Source: Lachnospiraceae bacterium NSJ-143
GTDB lineage: Bacteria; Bacillota; Clostridia; Lachnospirales; Anaerotignaceae
DNA: 64,000 nucleotides
Direction: 5' to 3'
NCBI GenBank assembly: GCA_022867625.1
Contig: JALIFM010000008.1
Coordinates: 1-64,000, forward strand
Shown piece by piece: positions 55,421 through 62,952 of this stretch (positions are counted from its first letter, which is position 1; the number at the start of each line of letters is the position of its first letter). Both the position numbers and the translations under genes were made by a program. The notes beneath the pieces are model-generated. The model worked only from the letters and a program-made list of their open reading frames with translations. It was not told where the DNA came from and searched no databases.

Positions 55421-57517
55421 TTAAGCTTCTTTCTCATTCTTTCTCTTTTCAATCACGGCTTGCTGTATTTCAGCAGGAGCTTCTTCATATCTTTCAAAAT
55501 AGAAGCTGTATTCACCGCGGCTCTGTGTCATTGACCTGAGGTCTGTACAATATTTAAATACTTCAGATTCAGGAACTTCTGCGCTTATACGCATATTCTT
55601 TCCTTCAGGGTCCATTTTAAGTATACGGCCCCTTCTCTTGTTTATATCACCCATTATGTCGCCCATATATTTTTCTGGAGCAAGAACCTCCATGTGTACA
55701 ATAGGCTCAAGTATAGTCGGCTTCGCCCTTGTAAGCCCTTCTTTAAACGCCATTGAGGTAGCCATTTTAAATGCCATTTCGCTTGAGTCAACAGGGTGGT
55801 AAGAACCGTCAAGAAGCGTAGCTTTAAGGCCCACAACAGGATATCCGGCAAGGACACCGCTCAGCACACATTCCTGTATCCCCTTTTCTACCGCAGGAAA
55901 ATACTGCTTAGGAACAGAGCCACCGAAAACCTTTTCCTCAAATTCATAAGCTTTTCCAAGGTCTCCAAGAGGCTCAAATGACATAAGCACATCTCCATAC
56001 TGCCCATGACCTCCGGACTGTTTTTTATATTTTCCGCGCACCTCAACTTTTGTCTTAATAGTTTCTCTGAATGGAATAATAGGCTCAGAAAGCTCAGCTT
56101 CTATTTTATATTTGTTTTTGAGCTTATTTATAAGTATATCCAGATGCTGCTCCCCTGTTCCGTATACAAGTGTCTGTTTGGTTTCAGGGTTTACCTCCAC
56201 CTTAATTGTAGGGTCCTCCTCGCAGAGCTTTGAAAGCGCAGCCGATATTTTATCCTCGTCACCTTTTCCCTTAGGATTTATGGCCATTGCGTGAACAGGT
56301 GAAGGCAGTTCAGCCGTTTCAAGCTTAACAGCCTTATCCTTTACAGTAAGGGTATCATTTGTTGATGTATTTGAAAGCTTTGAAAGCGCACCTATATCGC
56401 CTGCCTGAATTTCCGGAACCTCAATAAGTTCCTTTCCCTTGCAGACATATACATGTGCAATCCTTTCTTCAGTATCCTTCTGCACATTGTAAATTGTCAT
56501 ATCCTTTTTGAGGCTTCCGCTCATAACTTTAAATATATTGAGGCGGCCGATATATGGGTCAGAAATTGTTTTAAAAACAATAGCCGAAAGAGGTTCAGAA
56601 GGGTCGCACTTTCTTTCTACTGTATCTCCTGTTTTTATGTCCTCACATTCAACAGAAGGCATACAGTCGTTTGACGCAGGAATATACTTTACAATAGAGT
56701 TCATAAGGACTTTGATTCCATATCCCAATGTGACCGCTCCGCACAGCACCGGAGCTACTGTACCTTCAAGTATACCTACATGCAGGCCTTTGTATATTTC
56801 TTCTTCTGTAAGCTCCTCATCATTAAAGTATTTTTCAAGAAGCTCGTCGTCGCTTTCAGCCGCAGCTTCAATAAGCATATTTCTCAGGCTTTCTACCTCG
56901 CCGCTCATAATCTCCGGCACTTCACTGTCAACAAGTATTTTTCCGTCTTTGCTGTCCTGAATTACCCTTGCATACCTCTCAATACAATTTATAAATCCAA
57001 TAAACTTACCGTCTTCATCTCTCATAGGAATCTGGAAAGGAGCTATCGCCTTGCCGAACTTTTTTCTCATCTGACCAAGAGTCCTGTTAAAATCTGCATT
57101 CTCATCATCCATCTGGTTTACAAACACCATTCTAGGGAGCTTTAAATCCTCGCAGTAATCCCACGCTTTTTCAGTTCCTACTTCGGGTCCAGACTTGCCT
57201 GAAACCACAATAAGGGCTGCATCTGCCGCTAAAAGCGCCGACTTTACCTCACCTGCAAAGTCAAAATAACCAGGAGTATCTATAAAATTGATTTTTGAAT
57301 CCATCCATTCTACTGGGACCACAGACGTCTGTATCGAAACACCTCTTTTTACTTCTTCAGGGTCGTAATCGCTTACTGTGTTTCCATCGCTTACCTTTCC
57401 AAATCTTTTGGTCGCTCCTGAATAAAAAAGCGCTGATTCAGTTACCGTTGTTTTGCCGCAGCCGCTGTGGCCCATAATGACAATGTTTCTAACTTCACCT
57501 GTTTGATAAGTTTTCAT
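55421..57517 (-). CDS. EF-G-like translational GTPase (FusA paralog)
   Basis: A 698-aa five-domain GTPase. G1 is GHSGCGKTTVTES, G3 is FIDTPGYFDFAGE, G4 is NQMD and the switch region is KRGVSIQTSVVPVEW, where canonical EF-G has RGITI and a different following sequence. It lacks str-operon neighbours (rpsL, rpsG, tuf), so it is the second EF-G type found in many Clostridia, of uncertain role; candidates are ribosome recycling or stress translation. GGGAGC precedes the ATG. Confidence 0.9.
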   Translation of the reverse strand: MKTYQTGEVRNIVIMGHSGCGKTTVTESALFYSGATKRFGKVSDGNTVSDYDPEEVKRGVSIQTSVVPVEWMDSKINFIDTPGYFDFAGEVKSALLAADAALIVVSGKSGPEVGTEKAWDYCEDLKLPRMVFVNQMDDENADFNRTLGQMRKKFGKAIAPFQIPMRDEDGKFIGFINCIERYARVIQDSKDGKILVDSEVPEIMSGEVESLRNMLIEAAAESDDELLEKYFNDEELTEEEIYKGLHVGILEGTVAPVLCGAVTLGYGIKVLMNSIVKYIPASNDCMPSVECEDIKTGDTVERKCDPSEPLSAIVFKTISDPYIGRLNIFKVMSGSLKKDMTIYNVQKDTEERIAHVYVCKGKELIEVPEIQAGDIGALSKLSNTSTNDTLTVKDKAVKLETAELPSPVHAMAINPKGKGDEDKISAALSKLCEEDPTIKVEVNPETKQTLVYGTGEQHLDILINKLKNKYKIEAELSEPIIPFRETIKTKVEVRGKYKKQSGGHGQYGDVLMSFEPLGDLGKAYEFEEKVFGGSVPKQYFPAVEKGIQECVLSGVLAGYPVVGLKATLLDGSYHPVDSSEMAFKMATSMAFKEGLTRAKPTILEPIVHMEVLAPEKYMGDIMGDINKRRGRILKMDPEGKNMRISAEVPESEVFKYCTDLRSMTQSRGEYSFYFERYEEAPAEIQQAVIEKRKNEKEA

Positions 57518-57783
57518 AATTCATCAGCTCCCAAATGTAATATTATATTAGAATATACGTGGCTATTCAGGTAAGTTTAAGCATATAATACATAAACAAC
57601 CTTAATTATTAAATTCTATATATGTTATAAATATCCTTCTTTTTGCTTAAAATTTATAAAATTTCAGTTAAGTTTTACAATTTGTTTTAAATAACTGCAA
57701 TTTCTGATACAGCAATATAGCTATAATTATGCTTTAGACAGTATTTGCCTGCATTATATAATATAAAGGCGGTCTGCCAAAAT
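57518..57783. other. AT-rich intergenic region between the EF-G paralog and trpS
   Basis: No protein-like frame is seen. A TATAAT and TAGACA pair on the plus strand is listed separately. The EF-G paralog promoter must be here, but no convincing minus-strand pair was found. Confidence 0.5.
57735..57762 (+). promoter_or_regulatory. Orphan plus-strand promoter facing the trpS 3' end
   Basis: TAGACA and TATAAT with a 16-nt spacer. It has no plus-strand gene downstream; a transcript would meet the trpS terminator within about 50 nt or run antisense to trpS. Confidence 0.4.
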
Positions 57784-57816
57784 AAAAAAGTGTGCCTGCT
57801 AAAGACACACTTTTCC
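57784..57816 (-). terminator. trpS terminator
   Basis: AAAAGTGTG / CACACTTTT, a 9-bp stem, followed by six T residues on the minus strand. Confidence 0.88.
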
Positions 57817-57819
57817 AAT

Positions 57820-58821
57820 TTAAACTCTTGGCATAAATCCAATTTTCTTCTGAACCCTGCTCAATGTTCTGTCCGCCAGATGTCTGGCCTTTTCAGTATT
57901 GTTTTTAATTATTGAGTCAATATAATCCTTATTATTCTGAAGCTCCATAAATTTTTTCTGCACTGGCTCAAGCTTTGCTACAACCGCCTCGCCAACGGAT
58001 TTTTTAAAATCTCCGTATCCAAAACCGTCAAACTCTCTTTCTGCCTCAGCCGTAGTGCTTCCAGTAACAGCGCAGTATATATTTAAAAGATTGCTTACCC
58101 CCGGTTTATCATCTGAGTAACGCACTTCGTTGTCAGAATCTGTAACAGCTTTTTTAAACTTGCTCATTATGACTTCTGGAGGGTCCATAATAGCTATGGT
58201 ATTATTCTTATTTTCATCTGATTTTGACATCTTTTTTGAAGGGTCCTGAAGTGCCATTACCCTTGCCCCAACCTTGCTTATATATGCCTCCGGTATTTTA
58301 AATACATCACCATAGAGCTTATTAAACCTTGATGCAACCTCACGGGCAAGTTCAAGATGCTGCCTCTGGTCCTCGCCTACAGGTACAAGGTCTGTCTGAT
58401 ACAAAAGTATATCGGCAGCCATAAGAACAGGATAAGTAAAAAGCCCTGCGTTTATATTGTCGCTGTGCTTCTGACTCTTTTCTTTAAACTGGGTCATTCT
58501 CTGAAGCTCACCCATATAAATATAGCAGCCAAGTATCCACGAAAGTTCAGCATGCTGTGAAACATGTGACTGATAGTACATAATATTCTGTTCAGGGTCA
58601 AGTCCGGAAGCTATATACTGCATAATAAGCTCTCTTTCGGCTTTTCTGAATTTTGCCGGGTCCTGCCTGACTGTGATTGTATGGAGGTCCATTATACAAT
58701 AAAGGCAGTTGTATTCGTCCTGAAGCTTTGTCCAGTTGTTAAGCGCACCAAGATAGTTGCCAAGCGTTAAAAAGCCTGATGGCTGGATACCGCTGAATAT
58801 GACCTTTTTATCATCTGACAT
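57820..58821 (-). CDS. trpS: Tryptophanyl-tRNA synthetase
   Basis: A class I synthetase of 333 aa. The HIGH-like segment is QPSGFLTLGNYLGA near residue 13 and the KMSKS loop is KKMSKSDENKNN. AGGGAGAG precedes the ATG. The 135-nt upstream gap is too short for a T-box; it diverges from the DAHP synthase gene, which makes the first precursor of tryptophan. Confidence 0.96.
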   Translation of the reverse strand: MSDDKKVIFSGIQPSGFLTLGNYLGALNNWTKLQDEYNCLYCIMDLHTITVRQDPAKFRKAERELIMQYIASGLDPEQNIMYYQSHVSQHAELSWILGCYIYMGELQRMTQFKEKSQKHSDNINAGLFTYPVLMAADILLYQTDLVPVGEDQRQHLELAREVASRFNKLYGDVFKIPEAYISKVGARVMALQDPSKKMSKSDENKNNTIAIMDPPEVIMSKFKKAVTDSDNEVRYSDDKPGVSNLLNIYCAVTGSTTAEAEREFDGFGYGDFKKSVGEAVVAKLEPVQKKFMELQNNKDYIDSIIKNNTEKARHLADRTLSRVQKKIGFMPRV

Positions 58822-58874
58822 GTGTAATCTCTCCCTAGAAATTTAGTGTTGCAAATCTATTCAATATTTTATAT

Positions 58875-58903
58875 AGTATACATTGAAGCTTGTACTTTTT
58901 CAA
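58875..58903 (-). promoter_or_regulatory. trpS promoter
   Basis: TTGAAA and TATACT with a 17-nt spacer. Confidence 0.65.
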
Positions 58904-58956
58904 TACAAAACAGGCTAATTGAGCAAAATAACCAAATTTGAAGGGGATGTAATTCG

Positions 58957-59985
58957 ATGAGTTTTATAAATGTTCAGACCATTCCTTCACCTGAGGAATT
59001 TATGTCTGCTATTCCTATGAGCGAAGAACTAAAAGCCATCAAGGCTGAAAGAGATGAAGAATTAAAAAATATTTTTGAGGGAAAGGACGACAGATTTTTA
59101 GTTATAGTTGGACCCTGCTCGGCAAGCGATGAGGATGCGGTGCTTGACTATACATACCGTCTTGCAAAGCTTAATGACAAAGTAAAAGAAAAACTTTTTA
59201 TAGTTCCAAGGATATACACAAATAAGCCGCGTACAACCGGAGACGGCTATAAAGGAATGCTCCACCAGCCCGACCCTACAAAAGGTCCTAACATTCTTGC
59301 CGGTCTTGAGGCCCTTAGAAAAATGCACATCAGGTCTATTTCAGAAACACACCTGACTGCCGCTGACGAAATGCTTTATCCTGAAAATTATGTATTTCTT
59401 CATGATATATTAAGCTATATAGCTATAGGCGCCCGCTCAGTTGAAAACCAGCAGCACAGGCTTGTCTCAAGCGGAATTGATTTTCCGGTTGGTATGAAAA
59501 ACCCAACCAGCGGAGATTTTTCTGTAATGCTTAATGCCATTTATGCGGCACAGAGCAGTCACACATTCCTTTACAGAGACAGAGAGGTTTCAACTCACGG
59601 CAACCCTCTTGCACATGCAATACTCAGGGGCTATGTTAATAAACACGGTCAGAGTCTGCCTAACTACCATTACGAAGACCTTGAACTTTTAGCTGACATG
59701 TATTTTAAAAGAAATGTGCTCAACCCATTTGTTGTTGTTGATGTAAACCATGCAAATTCCGGAAAGATATATTCAGAGCAGCCTAGAATAGTCAAAGAGG
59801 TCCTTCACAGCAGAAGCATGAATCCTACCCTGTACTCTATGGTCAGAGGTGTAATGATTGAAAGCTTTATAGTTGAGGGCAGCCAAAAACCTGACGGAGG
59901 CGTATACGGTAAATCCATAACCGACGCCTGCATTGGCTGGGATGATACAGAAAAACTTCTTCTTTACATGGCTGACCATGTATAA
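58957..59985 (+). CDS. 3-Deoxy-7-phosphoheptulonate synthase (DAHP synthase, class I)
   Basis: Starts the shikimate pathway by joining PEP and erythrose 4-phosphate. At 342 aa it matches the AroF/G/H length. GPCSASDEDA replaces the usual GPCSIHD, KPRTTGDGYKGMLHQPDP replaces KPRTTVGWKGLINDP; GARSVENQQHR, VGMKNPTSGD and VDVNHANSGK are well conserved. The N-terminal extension where feedback inhibitors act is present, but its ligand cannot be told. GAAGGGGATG precedes the ATG at normal spacing. Confidence 0.92.
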   Translation: MSFINVQTIPSPEEFMSAIPMSEELKAIKAERDEELKNIFEGKDDRFLVIVGPCSASDEDAVLDYTYRLAKLNDKVKEKLFIVPRIYTNKPRTTGDGYKGMLHQPDPTKGPNILAGLEALRKMHIRSISETHLTAADEMLYPENYVFLHDILSYIAIGARSVENQQHRLVSSGIDFPVGMKNPTSGDFSVMLNAIYAAQSSHTFLYRDREVSTHGNPLAHAILRGYVNKHGQSLPNYHYEDLELLADMYFKRNVLNPFVVVDVNHANSGKIYSEQPRIVKEVLHSRSMNPTLYSMVRGVMIESFIVEGSQKPDGGVYGKSITDACIGWDDTEKLLLYMADHV

Positions 59986-60000
59986 ATAACAAAAACCTTG

Positions 60001-60030
60001 CCTCCGTTTTTAAGCGGAGGTTTTTATTTT
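60001..60030 (+). terminator. DAHP synthase terminator
   Basis: CCTCCG / CGGAGG with an 8-nt loop, followed by TTTTTATTTTT. Confidence 0.88.
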
Positions 60031-60116
60031 TACGTATTTTAGTAAATTCTCAAACGCTAAGAAAAATTAAAAAATTATGTCAATTATATAAATTATATAA
60101 AGAAAAATATGGATTG

Positions 60117-60144
60117 TTGACAAAAAGTCAAAATACTCTACAAA
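60117..60144 (+). promoter_or_regulatory. Possible promoter of the KamA-family gene
   Basis: A perfect TTGACA and weak TACAAA with a 16-nt spacer, giving a leader of about 120 nt. Confidence 0.4.
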
Positions 60145-60168
60145 TAAAACTCAATAAACTCTTCCAGT

Positions 60169-60253
60169 TAGTCTATTTTAATTAATTTTTTTTAATATTT
60201 TAATGTTTTTCTTTCAAAGCGCTATGGTTTTATGATAAAATTAAACTAGACTA
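60169..60253 (+). promoter_or_regulatory. Long-range inverted repeat in the KamA-family leader
   Basis: TAGTCTATTTTAATT (60169-60183) and AATTAAACTAGACTA (60239-60253) pair over 15 positions with one mismatch, enclosing a T-rich 55-nt loop. The loop also holds a catabolite-control (cre)-like AAAGCGCTAT. The second arm ends 6 nt before the ribosome-binding site, so it may be a leader RNA switch or paired operator. Confidence 0.4.
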
Positions 60254-60274
60254 TAAGAAGAGGGAGTGATTTAT

Positions 60275-61366
60275 ATGGCATGGCTTGAAGAATTAAACAA
60301 TAATGTGACAACCGCTGCCGGACTGGCCGAAATCTTTTCGGACATAGTTATAGACAAAAAGATTGAGGATGTCCTAGAAAAATACCCTATTTCAATTCCA
60401 AGATACTATCTGTCGCTCATAAACCGTGATGACCCAAATGACCCAATACGAAAAATGTGTGTTCCCTCTTTTGGGGAAATGGACATTGGCGGAAGCTTTG
60501 ATACAAGCGGAGAAAATGACAATACTGTGATAACCGGAATGCAACATAAATACAGCCAGACAGCACTTATACTTTCAACATACTGCTGTGCCATGTACTG
60601 TAGACATTGTTTCAGAAAGCGTATGGTGGGAGCTGCATCTAATGAAGTAGCTATTGACTTCGACAAAATTTTTGAATATATAAAAGAGTACAACGAGATT
60701 ACAAACGTTCTTGTCTCCGGCGGAGATGCCTTTTTGATTAATAATGCAGTCATAGAAAATTATCTGTCTGCGTTAAGCTCAATAGACCATTTGGACTACA
60801 TACGTTTTGGTACAAGAACCCCTGTAGTACTCCCACAGAGAATTACCGAAGATACCGAATTGGTTGAAATATTAAGCAGATACAACGAAAAAAAGCAGAT
60901 TTATATTGTAACACAGTTTAATCACCCAAATGAGATTACCGACCAGTCTAAGGAAGCTGTAAGACTTTTAAGAAAAGCCGGAATAGTAATTAAAAACCAG
61001 ACAGTACTGCTAAAAGGTATAAATGACAAACCGGAAACTCTTGGCACTTTGTTTAGGGAGCTTACAAAGATTGGCGTCATACCATATTATGTTTTCCAGT
61101 GCAGGCCCGTTTCCGGAGTCAAAAACCAATTTCAGGTTCCTATACGAGATGGCTACGAAATAATTGAGCAGGCAAAGAATATGCAAAACGGCAACGGCAA
61201 ATGTTTCCGCTATGCCATGTCCAATAAAAGAGGAAAAGTAGAAATTATAGGAAAGGGCCTGAATGAAGGAGAAATGATATTCAAGTTTCATCAGGCAAAG
61301 GATAAAGAAAACCGGGGAAAGATTTTTACAAAAGTGCTTTCCAAAAACGAGTGCTGGGTTGACTGA
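60275..61366 (+). CDS. KamA-family radical SAM protein
   Basis: A 363-aa protein with the radical SAM cluster Cys105-x3-Cys109-x2-Cys112 (CAMYCRHC) and the SAM-binding GGDAFL. It resembles lysine 2,3-aminomutase and EpmB, but is shorter than canonical LAM (about 416 aa). It has no neighbouring lysine fermentation, kamD/kamE or EF-P genes. The target is therefore unknown; many Clostridia carry such free-standing homologs. The start at MAWLEE was chosen because AGAGGGAG lies 8 nt upstream. Confidence 0.85.
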   Translation: MAWLEELNNNVTTAAGLAEIFSDIVIDKKIEDVLEKYPISIPRYYLSLINRDDPNDPIRKMCVPSFGEMDIGGSFDTSGENDNTVITGMQHKYSQTALILSTYCCAMYCRHCFRKRMVGAASNEVAIDFDKIFEYIKEYNEITNVLVSGGDAFLINNAVIENYLSALSSIDHLDYIRFGTRTPVVLPQRITEDTELVEILSRYNEKKQIYIVTQFNHPNEITDQSKEAVRLLRKAGIVIKNQTVLLKGINDKPETLGTLFRELTKIGVIPYYVFQCRPVSGVKNQFQVPIRDGYEIIEQAKNMQNGNGKCFRYAMSNKRGKVEIIGKGLNEGEMIFKFHQAKDKENRGKIFTKVLSKNECWVD

Positions 61367-61386
61367 TTTACTGCTGTTAATTTAAT

Positions 61387-61419
61387 AAAAAGGCTGATGA
61401 ATATGTCATCAGCCTTTTT
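61387..61419. terminator. Bidirectional terminator
   Basis: AAAAAGGCTGATGA / TCATCAGCCTTTTT, a 14-bp stem, between the convergent KamA-family and PspC genes. Confidence 0.9.
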
Positions 61420-61427
61420 CATTGATT

Positions 61428-61664
61428 TTAAAGCTCTTTAAACTCGCCGTCAATTGGTCCGTTTGGGGTTCCATCATACTCTGGCATTATAAAAGCACAT
61501 ATAATGTACAATAAAATACCCGGTATTATACTTGTAAAGAATGTAACCGCTGCCCATATAATACGAACCATTGTCACGTCCACATTAAGGTAATTGGCTA
61601 TTCCAAGACAAACTCCGCATATTTTCTTGCCTTTTTCTACTCTGTAAAGCTTTTTGTTATCCAT
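61428..61664 (-). CDS. PspC domain protein
   Basis: A 78-aa membrane protein: a PspC domain with KKICGVCLGIANYLNVDVTMVR and then one or two hydrophobic helices (IIWAAVTFFTSIIPGILLYI). PspC proteins act in envelope-stress responses, but stand-alone small forms in Firmicutes are not well understood. It follows radC by 15 nt, in the same unit. Confidence 0.9.
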   Translation of the reverse strand: MDNKKLYRVEKGKKICGVCLGIANYLNVDVTMVRIIWAAVTFFTSIIPGILLYIICAFIMPEYDGTPNGPIDGEFKEL

Positions 61665-61679
61665 AAAACAACATCTCCT

Positions 61680-62405
61680 TTAAGTTTGCGCTTTCGCATT
61701 TTTAATAAGCCCTTTATCCGACATACTTGAGTATTTATCGCCAGATACAATAATATGGTCTGCTACATATACGTCTATCATATTGAGCATTTTTATTATA
61801 CTCACTGTAGTTTCTATGTCGCTTACTGACGGCATAAGGCTTCCGCCCGGGTGATTGTGCGCGAGTATTATGCTTCTGGCATTAAACTTGATAACAGCCT
61901 CGCATACATTTCGTATGTATACCTGAGTTTCAGCAACAGTACCTTTGCTTATAAGCACAGAATTTATAAGCCTGCTCTGGGCATCAAGGCACATAACATA
62001 GAAACACTCTCTTTTTTCATGTGATAAGAGGTAAACGGCATAATTCCCAGCAAGGTCAGAGCTGTCAATAAGTGTCCTTTTTTTATACCTTTCAGCTGAA
62101 TACCGCCTTAAAAGCTCCGCTATTATAGAAAAAAACATAGCGGTGTTTTCGTTAAGTCCGCATCTGAACATCAAATCTGCCGGGTCGGCTTCAATCAGCA
62201 TACACAGGTTATTATCGTATTCATTTAAAATTTTATGCGCCAGCTCATTAGTATCCTGCCTTGGAAAGGTGTTGTACAGCAGCATTTCAATAAGCTCATG
62301 GTCGGCAAAATTAACTGCACCGCTTTTAAAAAACCGTTCCTTCATCCTTTTTCTGTGTCCCGAGTGCACAGCCGCAGGTTTTATGTCATTCTTATTATCA
62401 GTCAT
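61680..62405 (-). CDS. radC: RadC family protein (JAB/MPN domain)
   Basis: A 241-aa protein. An N-terminal helix-hairpin region (about 1-100) precedes the JAB metallo-domain, with the zinc ligands in LAHNHPGGSLMPSVSDIE and an upstream Glu. Despite the name, a direct repair role is doubtful; the activity is unknown. The first residues start 2 nt after the DUF402 gene. Confidence 0.93.
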   Translation of the reverse strand: MTDNKNDIKPAAVHSGHRKRMKERFFKSGAVNFADHELIEMLLYNTFPRQDTNELAHKILNEYDNNLCMLIEADPADLMFRCGLNENTAMFFSIIAELLRRYSAERYKKRTLIDSSDLAGNYAVYLLSHEKRECFYVMCLDAQSRLINSVLISKGTVAETQVYIRNVCEAVIKFNARSIILAHNHPGGSLMPSVSDIETTVSIIKMLNMIDVYVADHIIVSGDKYSSMSDKGLIKNAKAQT

Positions 62406-62407
62406 TG

Positions 62408-62875
62408 TTAACCCTTCTTTGGCAAGAGACAGTCCACACCGTTGTTATATAGAATCTTAAGCAGGCTGTCAAGCTGCCTTAAGGCTTTGTCAAGCTGTAC
62501 AGCTGTAATCAGTCCGCTCTTAAATGCGTCAGCAAGCTCGTCAATATCAACAACTTCTATCCTTCCGTCAATATATATTCTTACATCGGCAAGCAAATCA
62601 TTAAAAGTATATGAATTGTCTGCTTCATCATATACAGTTTCAACAATGTCACAGTAATAAAACACAGCTTTTCCGCTTATGTCTGTCATTCGGCTTACTT
62701 TGTAGCCTTCCTTAAGATAACAGACAGACATACCGCCGGCAAAATCGGACCTTGGCTTTAAGGCTTTCCATTTTGTCACTATCCTGTCATTATCAGCGTA
62801 AATAATTTCATCGTCCTTCAAAAACACAGTTTCATCAGGAATATATCTTCTTCTATATAATTTTATATTGTCCAT
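62408..62875 (-). CDS. DUF402 domain protein
   Basis: A 155-aa protein with the DUF402 (YgaC/NtdP-like) pattern: RRRYIPDETVFLKDDEI, FYYCDIVE and YIDGRIEVVDIDELADAF. Some members are nucleoside phosphate phosphatases. The start at MDNIKL was chosen because GGGGCGG lies 3-6 nt upstream, a tight spacing; the longer frame starts before it. It heads the unit with radC and the PspC gene. Confidence 0.82.
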   Translation of the reverse strand: MDNIKLYRRRYIPDETVFLKDDEIIYADNDRIVTKWKALKPRSDFAGGMSVCYLKEGYKVSRMTDISGKAVFYYCDIVETVYDEADNSYTFNDLLADVRIYIDGRIEVVDIDELADAFKSGLITAVQLDKALRQLDSLLKILYNNGVDCLLPKKG

Positions 62876-62909
62876 AATCCGCCCCACCCAATATTTAGTA
62901 TGTAAGTAG

Positions 62910-62939
62910 ATTATAGTTTTCAATTCGTGGTTTTGTCAA
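62910..62939 (-). promoter_or_regulatory. Promoter of the DUF402-radC-PspC unit
   Basis: A perfect TTGACA and TATAAT with an 18-nt spacer, in the gap after the VWA gene. Confidence 0.75.
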
Positions 62940-62952
62940 CAAGCCTTGGAAT

